64,000 bases of DNA, from NCBI GenBank assembly GCA_963921425.1, contig OY992839.1, positions 7,109,409 to 7,173,408 on the forward strand, in the 5' to 3' direction. A model generated the notes under the pieces. It was not told the origin of the DNA and searched no databases. It saw only the letters and a list, made by a program, of their open reading frames with translations. Source of the stretch: Dryas octopetala. Lineage: Eukaryota > Streptophyta > Magnoliopsida > Rosales > Rosaceae. The position numbers and the translations under genes were made by a program. Numbering within the stretch: position 1 is the stretch's first letter; each line of letters opens with the position of its first letter. This document shows positions 22,446 through 33,959 of this stretch, piece after piece.

Positions 22446-24534
22446 ATTAATCTATATCAATTAGACGACTACCATATGCATATAGATCAATTAGTATCCC
22501 ACATATTTGACATTGGGGAATATTACATAAACATAGGCAATTTAACCAGACAATGACATATATTACCAAGCAACCCAATAGTACCTGTTTGTCAGTAGCT
22601 TCTTCTTCTTCTTCAATGTTTTATTGAGGTAGCTTCTTCTTCTTCTTCTTGGACAATGTTGGTCAGTAGTTATTAGGGTTTCCTTTCTCTCTGCTCGGAT
22701 CTATTTTCGAGTCTGGAAAACCATTAAAAAGCAACCGTTTAGTAAATATCGAAATGGGTTTATGGCTATTAGTAGATATTGACAATACTGTCTTTCATTG
22801 AAATGGGTCTAGGTTTTTCGTTGAAAATTGTTTTTGGTACTCGGTTCAATATGTAATGTTTTGTAGAAGAAATTGTACCTGGAAGTCAGTAGCTATTGAG
22901 GTAGAAATTGGGTGTCGCTTCTTCTTCTTCCTCGACAATGGTGGTCAGTAGCTACCAGGTTTTGTTTCTCTTTGCTTGAATCTCTCGTTCAGAATAGGTC
23001 TGTGGTTTTTTATTCTTCAAGGCAATCGAAAACGGTTTTTGTTTTTCGTGTTTGTGATTCCAGAAGGCTATGTGATTTTGTTTTTTTATAATCATCTGCT
23101 AATACAGTTTAAAGAAGTTTTAAGAGGTTAATTGCAGTTATGGCAATTAACGGATAGTTAAAGGAACCGGTGACAGGGCCCGTAATTTTGCTGCTTTTTA
23201 ATGGTTTTTGTTGCGAGTCTTCCGGGCCATTTTAAAAGTGGGCCGCGTTGGTACCGCATTTTTGCAACTGGGCCGCACAGTCAGGGTTATTTAATAATTG
23301 GGCTTTAAAAAAAAAAAAACTAAAAAAAAACGGAAAAAAAAGTAAAAAAGAGAAAAAAATTAAAAAGTTTAGGGCTGATTGGGGTTTGGGGACTTTGGGC
23401 AATTGTAAAGAAAAAAAATGGTTTGGGTTTTCATTTGGCCGTTTTAGAATTTCGTTTAGTTGTTTTTAAACCCTAAATTAATAAACTCTAATATATTTCT
23501 ATATAAAAAATAATTTAAAATACTCCATAAACCCTAATATCATATACCATATCCTAATTTGAGGTTTTTGGGCAATTGAAAAAAAAAATGATTTGGGGTT
23601 TCGTTTGGCCGTTCTGGGGTTTCATTTAATTGTTTTTAAATCCTAAACCAATAAACTCTAATACATTTTTATATAAAAAATAATTAAAAATATCCTAAAG
23701 GGCCTAAACCCTAATATCCTATACAATATCTTAAACAATATAGAGTAAGGTCCGTTGATTTTAGGTACCAAATTATAATATTTTTTCATTTTAACTACCA
23801 AAACATTTATGTCATTTTACTTTAGGTACTAAATTTCAGTTTAGGTACCAATTTTAAAAAACATGGTTATATCGAGCTGTGACTGTCTAACAGTCATAAA
23901 GTATTAAACTTTAATGTTTAGTCTTTGAGTTATATGACTTCATCCCCCAAGCCTAAATCAAAAGTATTAAACTCTTAAAAATTTTAAATTTTTATAAATT
24001 TGAAACAGTCACAGTTTAATCACAACTGTGACTGTTCGACAGTCACAACTATATAACAAACTGATTTATGACCTAATCCAAAATGTCTTACTCTAGGTTA
24101 GTATCTAAACTAAAAAAAATTAATGGCTTGCTGCTTTATTGAAAAACTATTAATATTTGCTATTTAATTCTAATTTTCTATATAGAGTATAGATTATAAA
24201 GTATATAGGGTTTAATGTATATATTATAGAGTATAAAGAATATATTAATTTTATTTATTCATTATACTAATTTTATTTCACATTATTTACCTTCAGCGCG
24301 CATTATATTCATCTCATATCACATAAAACTTACTATATAATTTAGTTTTTTTAATATTTTTTATTAATGTAGTAGATAATATGTTAAATAAACATATAGT
24401 AAAGTTTCATTCAAAATTTTCGTATTTTGATAAAAATTTTCGTATTTTGTTAATAATTTTCATCGTTTCCGTCTAATTTTTGTCAAAATTTTAAAAATTT
24501 CGAAATTTTCTGAAAATCCAAAATTTTATTCTTG
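22446..24534. other. noncoding right end of the Mutator-like element
   Basis: This probably includes the promoter/leader of the Ulp1-like gene (CTT-rich tracts at 22.6 and 22.9 kb) and then AT-rich subterminal DNA. The last ~400 bp, with repeated AAATTTTCG-like blocks, is shared with the elements at 43.7-45.3 and 61.9-63.0 kb. TAAACCCTAA-like stretches at 23.47-23.72 kb are dispersed, not telomeric arrays. I see no other gene. Confidence 0.6.
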
Positions 24535-24730
24535 GTTATTAACTTATTTATGAGACCAACCCGTCAACATTCGGGTCAATTTCACCGCCAGGTGGTAGTT
24601 GGCAGTTATGATCACTCTACCAAATGCGCGCACACCTCCAACCCCATCAGCAAAGAAATGGATATGAACGCCATGCACTCCTTGTCCTGCCCCTCCCTTC
24701 CCGCCCACTCAATCAACCACTGACCCACAC

Positions 24731-27700
24731 ATGGCGAGCTCGGTCGCGGTGGCTGTGGCGGTGGCGGTGGCAGCTTTTCTTCTCTGTCTCTTCATCTCCC
24801 AAATCGCCGCAGAATCCCCCCAAAATTCTACCGGATTTTTCAACCTCCGCCGTCGTTTGCCGCAGCAGTCTCTCTGTTCCCACCTCATCGAGCCTTCTGG
24901 GTACCCTTGCTCCGAGCACACGGTACTACTCCTACTACGCACTCCACCAGAAATTTCCCATTTTTCCATTTTTGTCTTTAATGTTCATTTTACTCAATTT
25001 CCCATTTTGCAATTGACCGTTGTGTTGTTAAATTTTGTTAATATTGTAAATAACTTTGAGTATACTCGGATACCCAAAATTCGTTGCTTCTTGTTCTTGT
25101 CCAGATTCAAACGAAGGATGGTTACTTACTGGGTCTTCAACGCGTGGCGTCTCGAAGTGGGGATTTGAGAGCACAGTTGGGTCCTCCGGTGCTGCTTCAG
25201 CATGGGCTTTTCATGGTGAAGTTTTGAACTTCCTTACTTTTCTTTAAGACTTAACAATGCAAAATAGGAGATTGGGTTTATTTCATATTCTCATGTGTGT
25301 ACTGGTACTGCAACACAAAATGGGTTTCTTTTAGATTTTTCAATTTTTCAGGCCTCAGCTTTGTTTACAGTGTACACATGCAAAGACTTGTGCTTGGGAT
25401 TTTGGGGTGTGAGTTTTTGCTTGGGCGTCTATGAGGCTGTGACCTGCTTTATTTGAATTTTGAAACATATAATTGCTACAAGTTTGCATGTACGAAGTAT
25501 AACACTAATTTTGGGTGAACAAAGCCAATAGTTTTATTCTATGATTGGTAATTACAAGACTTCTTTACATGTAAATCTAGCGAATGCGACTTAAAGCTGA
25601 TTTACAAAATGTAGAAAAACAGATGATTTGGACCACATTTTTCAACTGCTGAACTGAATTAATCAAAATCATATTTTGTTAGTCTGTTTCTGTCTGTTTT
25701 GAAATAGGAAGAACTTATGAGATGGCTTTGGTGGGGAATGTTCACTCAAATGAATGCACACCCCATATGACCAGGAGTAATAATGGTGTCTGGACACACC
25801 TTATCAGTGAAAAGTCTAAATAGTATTCTTCCTTCTGTTCATAAAAACAAAAAATTGTATTGTTCCTTCCAATCTTTTTAGCAGACATTTTCAACTTATT
25901 ATAAATTCCATATTAAGTGACCTGTGTAATTATTATTATTTAATCGGAATTTTACTGTGCAACTGACATATTTGTGCTCCACGAGCAGAAGTTTTCAGTT
26001 TCTTTTGAAATTTCCTTTGCTTGAAAAGACCAATCATGATAACTTTTAAACTAGGCTAATGTACTTTAAATTCAATTGGACTCGGTTACTGCTTCCCTTG
26101 ATCTTATGCTACCCTTTTTTGAATTTCAAACAGGCAGGTGATGCATGGTTTTTAAATTCTCCCGAAGAATCACTGGGCTACATCCTTGCAGATCAAGGTT
26201 TTGATGTATGGGTAGGAAATGTGCGTGGAACACGTTGGAGTCATGGACACATATCTTTATCAGATGAGGATAAGGTCTGTGCTCTGTATAGCATATACCA
26301 TTTGTTTTCATCTTCAAGTATACAGTCATTTACTTGTCTTCCATTTAATGGTAAGGTGTGGTTCCAGTTATTTGTGTTTGCCAGTTGGCTGCTACTCGTA
26401 GTCTCATAGTCGCTGACATATTAGTTGTACATGGAAAAAGTCTGGATTGTCCTCCCTGATTTTCTTCTATAAATGACAAATCAGCAATATGTTTTGTGGA
26501 GATATATATAAACTGAAGAAAAGTTGAATCGCATATGAAAAAGCCATTTGACTCTTCCTACCTCACTGTTTAATGGTTGAGTGATGACAAAAATGACTTG
26601 GAGAGAGGGAATATACAATGCATATTAAAGAAGGATACGCCTATAGGCTCCTTTGCAGGGATATTAGTATTAGTAGTTCTTGATTGCCTTGATAAAATAA
26701 ATATTTCTCTATTTATTTATTTTAATCTAGAATTTGCATGCTAGTTTGTATGCTCAAAATAACTTTATTTTGGACATTGGTAATGTGAGCCTGTTTTCAA
26801 GCTAGCTGGAAAAAGGAATGTTCATATTTGACGTCCATAATTCATATTTTACTTATCTGTAATTTTACAATAACTTGAATTTTGCTTTATTGTAGGATTT
26901 TTGGGATTGGAGTTGGCAGGAATTGGCACAATATGATCTTGCAGAAATGATACACCACATATATTCAATAACAAACTCCAAAGTCTTTGTTGTTGGACAT
27001 TCACAGGTCTTACACCTCCTTAACTACTTCGTACCCATCTGCTTTTCTGCTCCTTGTTTGAGTGTGAGCTTAATTCAATTATGTTGTTAGGGAACAATCA
27101 TGTCTTTAGCTGCTCTCACTCAGCCAGATATAGCGGAAATGGTTGAAGCTGCCGCTCTTCTCTGTCCAATATCATACTTGGAACATATCAGCACTCAATT
27201 TGTACTTAGAATGGTAGACATGCATCTTGATCAGGTATTCCTTATCTGCATCAAATTATTTTGCATTAATAGATTCTGATGATAAAACTGATGCATATTT
27301 TCATTTTTGCAGATGGTTCTTGCTATGGGCATCCATCAACTTAACTTTAGAAGGTTTGGTTTTACTTTGTCCATTCTTCTGTTTTTTTTTTCTTAATTTA
27401 TTTTTGCCAAATTTTACGAGGTTTCATTAGTATTAATCTTATTATCATCTGTTGTACGTTATATGCAGTGATTGGGGAATTAACCTGTTGAATTCAGTAT
27501 GTGATGGCCATGTTGACTGCAATGACTTGCTAACTTCCATAACAGGTTCTACTTCATCTATATATATACTACCCACTCCCCCCCCCCCCCCCCCCCTCCC
27601 TCCCTCCCTCTCTGTGTGTGCATGCATGGGCACATGCATGTGTTCAGGCATCTATTTATATGCTCGTGTCCATTTAATATATTCTTTCTGATATTGTTTA

Positions 27701-28879
27701 TGCAAGAGTGCTTGCATAAATGGCTTAAACAAACCACAGCCAGCCAGTTTCCCCATAAAGAAGCTAAATGGCATTAAGCTAATTCATAGATTTTCCTTTT
27801 ATTTGGGTAATTAGTGAACATTTATTTTAGTGTCAATTGTTGCATACTGTAGTGTGAGTTTTCTGGTATTACTTTTTCCTGTCAATTGTGAATTAGATCT
27901 TAACTTTATTCTCCATCATAGAGCCAGTAAGATCGAGACTTCAAAAAGGATAAGACTATTTAGTTATGTGTGGTGCTGATGCCTCAATGAAGAACTGAAA
28001 GTTTAAAACCTTGTGAGAGAGCCCTTGATCTTAATTTTTATGGATGTGTTTGATATAAGAGTTACTGAGTGAGGTGATTAAACTATTAGTTTGTAGTTAT
28101 CCACAATGTGTCCTAAGTTTGTAGTTCTGCACAATGGCTAGGAAGAAGGTCATTTATACGAAGTATGATTTAAATAGTTAGTAGACATGTTTGAATTTTA
28201 TGGAAGGACTTTAGGGGGCATATTATTGATTGAAATGCCAAAGGTGCTTCTGTGTGACATTGTAAAAATTTTCATCTCATTATGTCTTTTTTTGTTTTTC
28301 TTAAATTTTTATTAAGAAAAAGGTGCTTTGATAACTTCTTAGGGAAGAATGGTTGCTAAGTCGTTTTGATAACATTTCAGGGAAGAATTGTTGCTTTAAT
28401 AACTCGCGTGTGGACCTCTATCTTGATTATGAACCTCACCCATCATCCACAAAGAACTTGCACCATCTCTTCCAAAGTATGCTCTATTCCATTCACATTA
28501 GCAAGAATTTTTATCCCCTTTTTTCTGCACTGATTATTATATTTTATTTTTGGCAGTGATTCGTAAGGGTACTTTTTCAAAGTATGACTATGGAATTTTA
28601 AAAAATCTGATCGTGTATGGTCAGTTAAAACCCCCTGCATTTGATCTTAGCCTCATACCCAAGTCATTGCCACTGTTGATGGCTTATGGAGGCAATGATG
28701 CTTTAGCAGATGTGGCAGATTTTCATCACACGCTCAAAGAATTGGAGTCCACTCCGGAGTTGCTTTATCTTGAGAATTATGGTCATGTTGACTTCATTGT
28801 GAGCATAAAAGCCAAGGAAGATCTTCATGACCATTTGGTTGGGTTTTTTAGGTCATTGGGAAAATCTAGTAGTTCTTAA
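24731..28879 (+). CDS. acid lipase / triacylglycerol lipase (alpha/beta hydrolase, LIP1-like)
   Basis: Nine GT-AG exons join in frame: 24,731-24,922; 25,105-25,215; 26,134-26,274; 26,896-27,006; 27,091-27,234; 27,313-27,353; 27,469-27,545; 28,381-28,476; 28,557-28,879. The product is 411 residues, normal for plant members of the lysosomal/gastric acid lipase family, which hydrolyse acyl esters. An Ala/Val-rich signal peptide (about 1-27) predicts secretion or vacuolar/ER lumen location. The oxyanion-region block is LLQHGLFMAGDAWFLN. The nucleophile is S184 in GHSQG, with D352 in GGNDAL and H381 in YGHVDF as the rest of the triad. TGKNCCFN is also family-like. Intron 7 has a poly-C tract (27,577-27,596). 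Exon 3 is duplicated alone in the right arm, and the inverted-duplication inner edge falls in intron 3. Confidence 0.93.
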
Positions 28880-30017
28880 AGTGACTGCTTGCTGCAATAT
28901 GTGATAATTGTGGTTTATGAATGTACTGAACTGAAGTGTTAATGTGCATTATTTTCTCTGTTTCCAAAGATGGTGAATGCTGAAAAATACAAGATGAAGT
29001 AGATAGGAAAATGTTCTCTTGTCAGATATCTAACATGTTATGTTGAATTCATATGATCAATTGTCCAAATTAACGATTGATAACATAACATGTCGGTTTG
29101 GCAAGAGTACATTAATATAAGTGTATATATATATATATGTCTGTGATTCTGTATCTTATTAGTTTTACCTTTCTGGTTTGGCTGTTAAGCAGACAAGGGA
29201 GAAGAGATAATAATCTCTCACTTGAAGATGGACTTGAGCATGCACTATGGCAAAGTCGAACGGGTGGCTCCAACCAGAAATGGAAGACAATCGCAGGGGT
29301 GGCTTATGTTCTTGGTCCACCGCTGTTGGTACTTTTCTCCTTGTATTCAAATTAATATACTTGTATGTGTATTAAAAACATTGATTTTCTTTTACAATTT
29401 TTGGAGAGTTTGTTTTTCTGTACAAATTACTTTCAACAACTTGAACAATTTTTTTCTTGGTTCAAATTTCAGCATGTATTTTTTAAATCAAATTGATAGC
29501 CATCTTTATTCTCTCATTCAATGACCAGATTCACTGATGGATTGATGATTAGCCAATTCCTCAATTATTCACTTCTTTCCACACCGGCTATTTTGTGAAT
29601 GTGGTTTTGCTCTTTTTTGTGAGTTCGTTTTGGTAAAGTGACTATAACATACATGAAAAAATTTATATATCCTCATGTTGTAGTGATGTGATATCGTTTG
29701 AAGGGAGAGATAGAGACAAGAGATGAGAAAAAGAGAGAGAAAAAGAGTGAGAGAAGAGAGAGAGCTAATGAAAGAGGGTGGGGATACCATGTGGTATCAC
29801 ATGAGGAGATAAGTACAACTACATCTAAAGATAAAAAAATAAATGTCATATGCTTACTTTTTGACATTTAAATGTTGATTGATTCACATTTTCACAATTA
29901 GAGTGCATATTTTGCCTATAGAGAAAATTTTATACATAATGGAGATATACTCCTTATTCTCATAATAAGTGATTATATAACTAGCATGTGAAGAGATCTT
30001 GTAATAAGTGGTTATAT
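28880..30017. other. lipase 3' flank and intergenic DNA
   Basis: AT-rich, with a (TA)n run at 29,127-29,136 and a GA-rich block at 29,700-29,765. It holds one short open frame of uncertain status at 29,137-29,355, listed separately. Confidence 0.5.
29137..29355 (+). CDS. small open frame or orphan terminal exon, family not recognised
   Basis: The 72-codon frame lies 260 bp past the lipase stop. The part after about residue 19 looks coding: charged RQGRRDNNLSLEDGLEHALW, then GG/KWK, then a C-terminal hydrophobic segment (GVAYVLGPPLLVLFSLYS) that could be one membrane helix. A polypyrimidine tract and an acceptor-like GTTAAGCAG/AC occur at the start of that part, so it could be the last exon of an older gene or an alternative 3' exon of the lipase transcript. 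I do not recognise the family. The N-terminal hydrophobic residues may be intron read-through. Confidence 0.3.
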   Translation: MSVILYLISFTFLVWLLSRQGRRDNNLSLEDGLEHALWQSRTGGSNQKWKTIAGVAYVLGPPLLVLFSLYSN

Positions 30018-30730
30018 TAGGGGAGGGGTGGGCACTTGAAGCGAGAAGCGGGGAGGGGGGGATAGGACTGACTTCATCCAATTCTCATCTTATGTTTTGG
30101 ATTCAGGACCGGTACGGGTTGGGGCTATAGTATCGTTTCGTCTCAAACTGAAACAGTTCAGTACCAACCCGATCCTATAAAATATTCAAAGTTTCACTCC
30201 GGTCTTGATTGCTCAACTAATGGTCAGCCGGCAAGGGAGAGGGACGAGAAGTCATTGGCGGGAGAGAGTCACTGATGGCCTTAGGTCACTGGGAAAGTGG
30301 TTGAACGACGAGGTGGCTTGGTGACTGGGTGTCAGGGAGAGAAGTAAAGTGAGAACTGAGGAGAGAGAGAAAGAAAGTTTAAACTGGGGTGGCTGGCTGT
30401 CGAGGAGAGAGAAAGAAAGTGAGAACTGAAATGAGAAAGAAGAGAGAAGGAAAGAAAGAGACTTTGTGACTCTATGAGGGCCAGTGAAGAGAGAAGGAAG
30501 AAAAAAAAAAAAAGACTTTAGACAGAGAGAAAAAAAATTTAAAAATTTTAAAAAATAAATTAAATATATTACGGAACGGGATGAGACGGGTTTCAAACAT
30601 CAATACCGTTCCCATCCCATTTAGGATCGGGACGGGACGAGATGGGATGAGGGAAAAAAAAGTTTGGGACAAGACTAACCAGGACAGAATGGGATGATTT
30701 CGATATTTTCGGTATTAATGTTCACCCCTA
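30018..30730. mobile_element. 713-bp hAT-like non-autonomous element
   Basis: The left end is TAGGGGAGGGGTGGGC and the right end, complemented, is TAGGGGTGAACATTAA. The 8-bp flanks are GGTTATAT (30,010-30,017) and AGTTATAT (30,731-30,738), one mismatch. The interior contains GA-rich low-complexity DNA and GGGACGGGACGAGATGGG-type repeats near the right end. There is no coding capacity. Confidence 0.55.
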
Positions 30731-30849
30731 AGTTATATAATAAGTGGTTATATAATTAGTATGTGAATTGTGAAGAGATCTTTTAAGCGAGGTATACCCT
30801 GTTACCCCCAAAGTCTTTCTCCCACCCCTAAGCCAAATATTAATACCAA

Positions 30850-31100
30850 AATTAACTAAAGCATGCCTAGCAAGTCTGTGAGCATTGTTGGTTACACTGT
30901 CGTCTGCGAAACTGACAGTTAAACGACGAAAAGGTGCTTATCAACTCTTTTACATCTTCCACAAGAGTTCCATCTGCATCTAGACAAGGAGAGCACCAAA
31001 CTAAAGATGGGCGATATCCCACAGCCGCTGTCATAAAATCTCCTTGAGACAAATATTGGCCTCTAAACACTCTTCAACCAGTGTGTCTGGAGAATTAACA
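30850..31100 (-). mobile_element. degenerate LINE fragment (RT tail plus RNase H-like end)
   Basis: On the minus strand, from about 31,080, the reading resembles the conserved plant LINE stretch that ends in 'GYRPSLVW'. It is followed after a frame shift by an RNase H-like C-terminus with the pattern NNAHRLARHAL. The joining of these normally distant parts implies an internal deletion. No intact frame remains. Confidence 0.45.
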
Positions 31101-32238
31101 AGCCTCCAGCGATTTTGGCAACCTATGTGTTCCATCAATTCAGATATGATCTCCAACAACCTATGTATTTCATGTTAAAGACACTTAATAGTTCTATGGT
31201 AAAAGTACAGAATCAATACTGGAATACAAAAGTGAACCGTTAATAATCAAAGATTAAAAATGTGTGTTTGTATTCCATGTAATATTTGTAACTTTGTATG
31301 ATAGATTTTTCAGAATAGTCAATACTGACTACAACATTGGATTGTGTAATAGCATGTAATTGCGACTCCTAAACACTAATGGTGTGTTAATTTGGATTGA
31401 AAAAAAAAAAAACTTAGAATATAAACAAAACTCAACTTCTAAGAAATTACATATTCTAATTTTTTTGTTTGGGTTCACAAACATAGAATTTGGTAAATTC
31501 AATGTGGAAAAAAAAATTGGAATTTGAGGATTATATATCTCATAAATTTCACCTAATTTAGTATCATTTTAAAATTTCAAAAAAATCAAATATTCATACA
31601 AAAGAAAAAGAAGTCCTAACCACCCATCATCTTACCAATTAATCACACTACCACCATGTTGCCCCCACTGTTGCAGCTTGTCACCATTGCCACCACCACC
31701 CCTACCCAAATTCTTGCCTCACCATTCCACCCTTCTATGGGCCATCCCTCTTACCACCATCACCAACTCACCACAAACATCATATTTGTTGTTGCCACCA
31801 ATGACATCACTCATTTATAATTGATGCATTAAAAAATAAAATTATAAATTTCATATTTAAATTATATTATGTTTAATAGGTTAGCCAAATAAAAGAACCT
31901 ACTTACAAATTCTATACATCATTTTAGAATTTCTCAGTAATTTCAAACTCCTTCACCCATCGCACTGTAAAAACGTATTTATTTGAATTCAGTCTTTTTA
32001 GTGAATGATTGGCTTGCAATTGAAATTAAGCAATGTGAACTAGTCAATTATTCTGATTTATAATTTGACAACATAATATGTTAAGGATTGACTTGCAATT
32101 GAAATTAAGCAATATGAACTACTCAACAATTATAATTTATAATTTAACAATATAACATACTAGATTGTTTGTAACAAGAAAAAAAAAAAAAAAAAAAAAA
32201 CTAGATTGAAATTAAGCAATGTGAACTAATCAGCCATT
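31101..32238. other. AT-rich intergenic DNA, lipase-UGT interval
   Basis: No gene seen. It contains poly-A runs (31,400; 32,180-32,200), an ACC/CAC-rich low-complexity stretch (31,640-31,800) and a ~100-bp imperfect tandem duplication (GACTTGCAATTGAAATTAAG type) at about 31,990-32,240, next to the UGT stop codon. Confidence 0.5.
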
Positions 32239-33809
32239 CTAAGCAACACTTGTCTTCTTGATTTCGTCAAGAAAATCTTCAAGATTCCGGTCGGATGAGC
32301 CGCCCTCGGCCACCGCCGCCTCTGCCGCCTTCTGCCATTTCAAAGCGTTTTGCCTCAACTCCATTGCCTTCTCTCCCACCGTGGCCTCCAACAGGCACTT
32401 CTCAACCTCATTCCTCCCGATCACTCTGTTCTCAGCTTGGCCACGGCAGAGCCTAACTCCCACACCAAACACATCCACCAAGAACTTGGCATTGGTCACT
32501 TGGTCACCCCACTGAGGAAAGCTGATCACTGGCACACCCGAAGTGAGTGCTTCCACTGAAGAATTCCAGCCACAGTGAGTCAAAAAACAAGCGACAGATG
32601 GGTGGGCCAGAACTTGCTCTTGTGGGCTCCATTGGACCAACTTCCCCTTATCCCCAACCTTTCCCAAGAACCCATCTGGCAAAACATGGGCTTCGAACCC
32701 GGATGCTTTGCCAGGTGGCTTTAAGACCCATAAAAATGAGACCCCCGACCTAAGAATCCCATGAGCAATCTCATTTACTTGTTCTTGCTTTAAGTGCACA
32801 ATGCTCCCAAAGGAGATGTACACAACCGATGCTGGGGGCCTTGAGCTCAGCCACTCAAGGCAATCGTCGGCCTTCATTAGGTCACCGCGGATGCTTGTGG
32901 TGGAAGCTTTTGGGTTCTTGAACAAAGGCCCGACAGGCTTCACTATGCAAATCTCGGACATTTTTGTAATGATGTCGTGCTCGAGCTCATCGAATGTGTC
33001 CATCAATACGTAGAACGACTTCGATAGGTTCTTGAACTGGCCTAAGATCGCCCTTCCCAAAACCTGAAATCAATAATGCTAAAAATCATCAAATTTATTC
33101 GATGAAACATTAATTATGTCAGTGTACATATCAAGATTATATTGATACGCGAATTGCCATGTTCTAAAACCATATGAAAATTAGAGCGTTCAACTCAAAA
33201 CTACTTGGTATTACTCACCCGAAATGGGTCAGACGGGTGCAAGAAGCTGGGAACCTCATCGTGCTTCAAAAGCGGCATACTCGGGAGCTGAACATCCAAT
33301 TCAGGCTCGGCCTCTGTGGGAAACGGCACCGTTTGAGAGTGGTAATGGTAATAAGCCGAGAACACAGCACATGATTGAATCCAAAGCGTGGCACAAGGGA
33401 CCCCAAGCTGAGTAGCAACATCACAAACCCAAGGAATGAAAGGGTTGTTCACAAGGCACGAAACAGGCCGACCCTCCTTCCCATGCTTGACTACCATCTT
33501 TGTCACCAACTCCTTGCCCACAAGCTCAAGCAGCGGGACATAATAGTCCAATTCGGTGCGTTTTGGGTCATCAGCTGGAAGACCGTCGTCAAAGAACTCA
33601 AACCTTATAAACCCCTTGCCAACAGAAATTGACTGGTCATCAATGAACCCATTAGCCTTTCTCATCTCCTTGCCATAGTTTTCAGTAGTGGAGAAGGTGA
33701 CTAGCAAACCCTTTGCGGCAAGTCGTTTGCCCAACCTGAGCATTGGGTTGATGTGGCCTTGGGCTGGGAAGCACACAAGGAAGATGTGAGTTTGGGTTTC
33801 GGAACCCAT
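32239..33809 (-). CDS. UGT84-type glucosyltransferase with an intron (hydroxycinnamate/benzoate 1-O-glucosyltransferase-like)
   Basis: Family 1 glycosyltransferase predicted to move glucose from UDP-glucose to the carboxyl of phenolic acids, forming acyl-glucose esters in the cytosol. Two exons, 33,219-33,809 and 32,239-33,063, encode 471 residues; the 155-bp intron has GTGAGT and TTTCAG borders. H19 (PAQGHIN) is the catalytic base position. The PSPG box spans about residues 342-385, starting [20 protein letters not shown] and ending PQWGDQ, with Gln as last residue as expected for UDP-glucose. It is clearly related to the 537-residue UGT at 58,978-60,591 but lacks that protein's C-terminal NGKV-repeat tail and has an intron where the other is continuous. 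UGT84 members include cinnamate and gallate glucosyltransferases; the acceptor here cannot be told from sequence alone. Confidence 0.93.
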
Positions 33810-33922
33810 TTTTCTTCTTCTTTGTTTTCTTCCAAGTTCTTACTGTTTGGTTGTCTTGAAAGTGAAGAACTAGTACTTGCGTTTGTAAATATAAATATGA
33901 GTATATATGGGAATTGGATTAG

Positions 33923-33932
33923 TATTTATATA
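33923..33932 (-). promoter_or_regulatory. possible TATA box of the intron-containing UGT
   Basis: On the minus strand this reads TATATAAATA, about 115-125 bp before the ATG at 33,809. Other AT-rich candidates lie closer, at about 33,885-33,900, so the assignment is weak. Confidence 0.35.
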
Positions 33933-33959
33933 TGTGTGGTCATTTGCTCCTAGTTTTGA

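Larger units (their letters stand above)
12859..24534 (+). mobile_element. 11.7-kb Mutator-like element with transposase and Ulp1-like gene
   Basis: The left end is CAAGGTGTTAAATTTCG and the right end, complemented, is CAAGAATAAAATTTTGG: imperfect terminal inverted repeats in which CAAG and AAATTT are shared. The flanks are GTTATTAA at 12,851-12,858 and 24,535-24,542. A 9-bp duplication (GGTTATTAA) is possible if the last G belongs to the target, as in most Mutator insertions. Inside are a MuDR-type transposase (+), a convergent Ulp1-like gene (-), many palindromic repeats and a nested hAT-type element. The subterminal DNA is shared with short relatives at 43,691-45,284 and 61,902-63,035. It inserted after the arm duplication or was lost from the other arm. 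Confidence 0.85.
3943..26730 (+). repeat. left arm of a large inverted duplication
   Basis: This block recurs as reverse complement at about 41,705-53,635. Shared markers, in order, are the secretory-protein promoter region, the secretory-protein gene, the CTCGAG repeat block, the kinase gene with all six exons, a LINE fragment in kinase intron 2, a foldback sequence at 12.33-12.58 kb, and lipase intron 2, exon 3 and part of intron 3. The left arm is longer mainly because of an 11.7-kb Mutator-like insertion at 12,859. It also keeps about 290 bp before that insertion and 1.2 kb after it, including lipase exons 1-2, which the right arm lacks. The inner end is in lipase intron 3. Confidence 0.9.

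Noticed and set aside
23460..23740. Telomere-like AAACCCTAA stretches
   Set aside because: Single scattered matches in AT-rich DNA, not tandem arrays of the plant telomere repeat.
31640..31800. CAC/ACC-rich stretch as a coding Pro/His-rich region
   Set aside because: No sustained open frame or splice context; low-complexity only.
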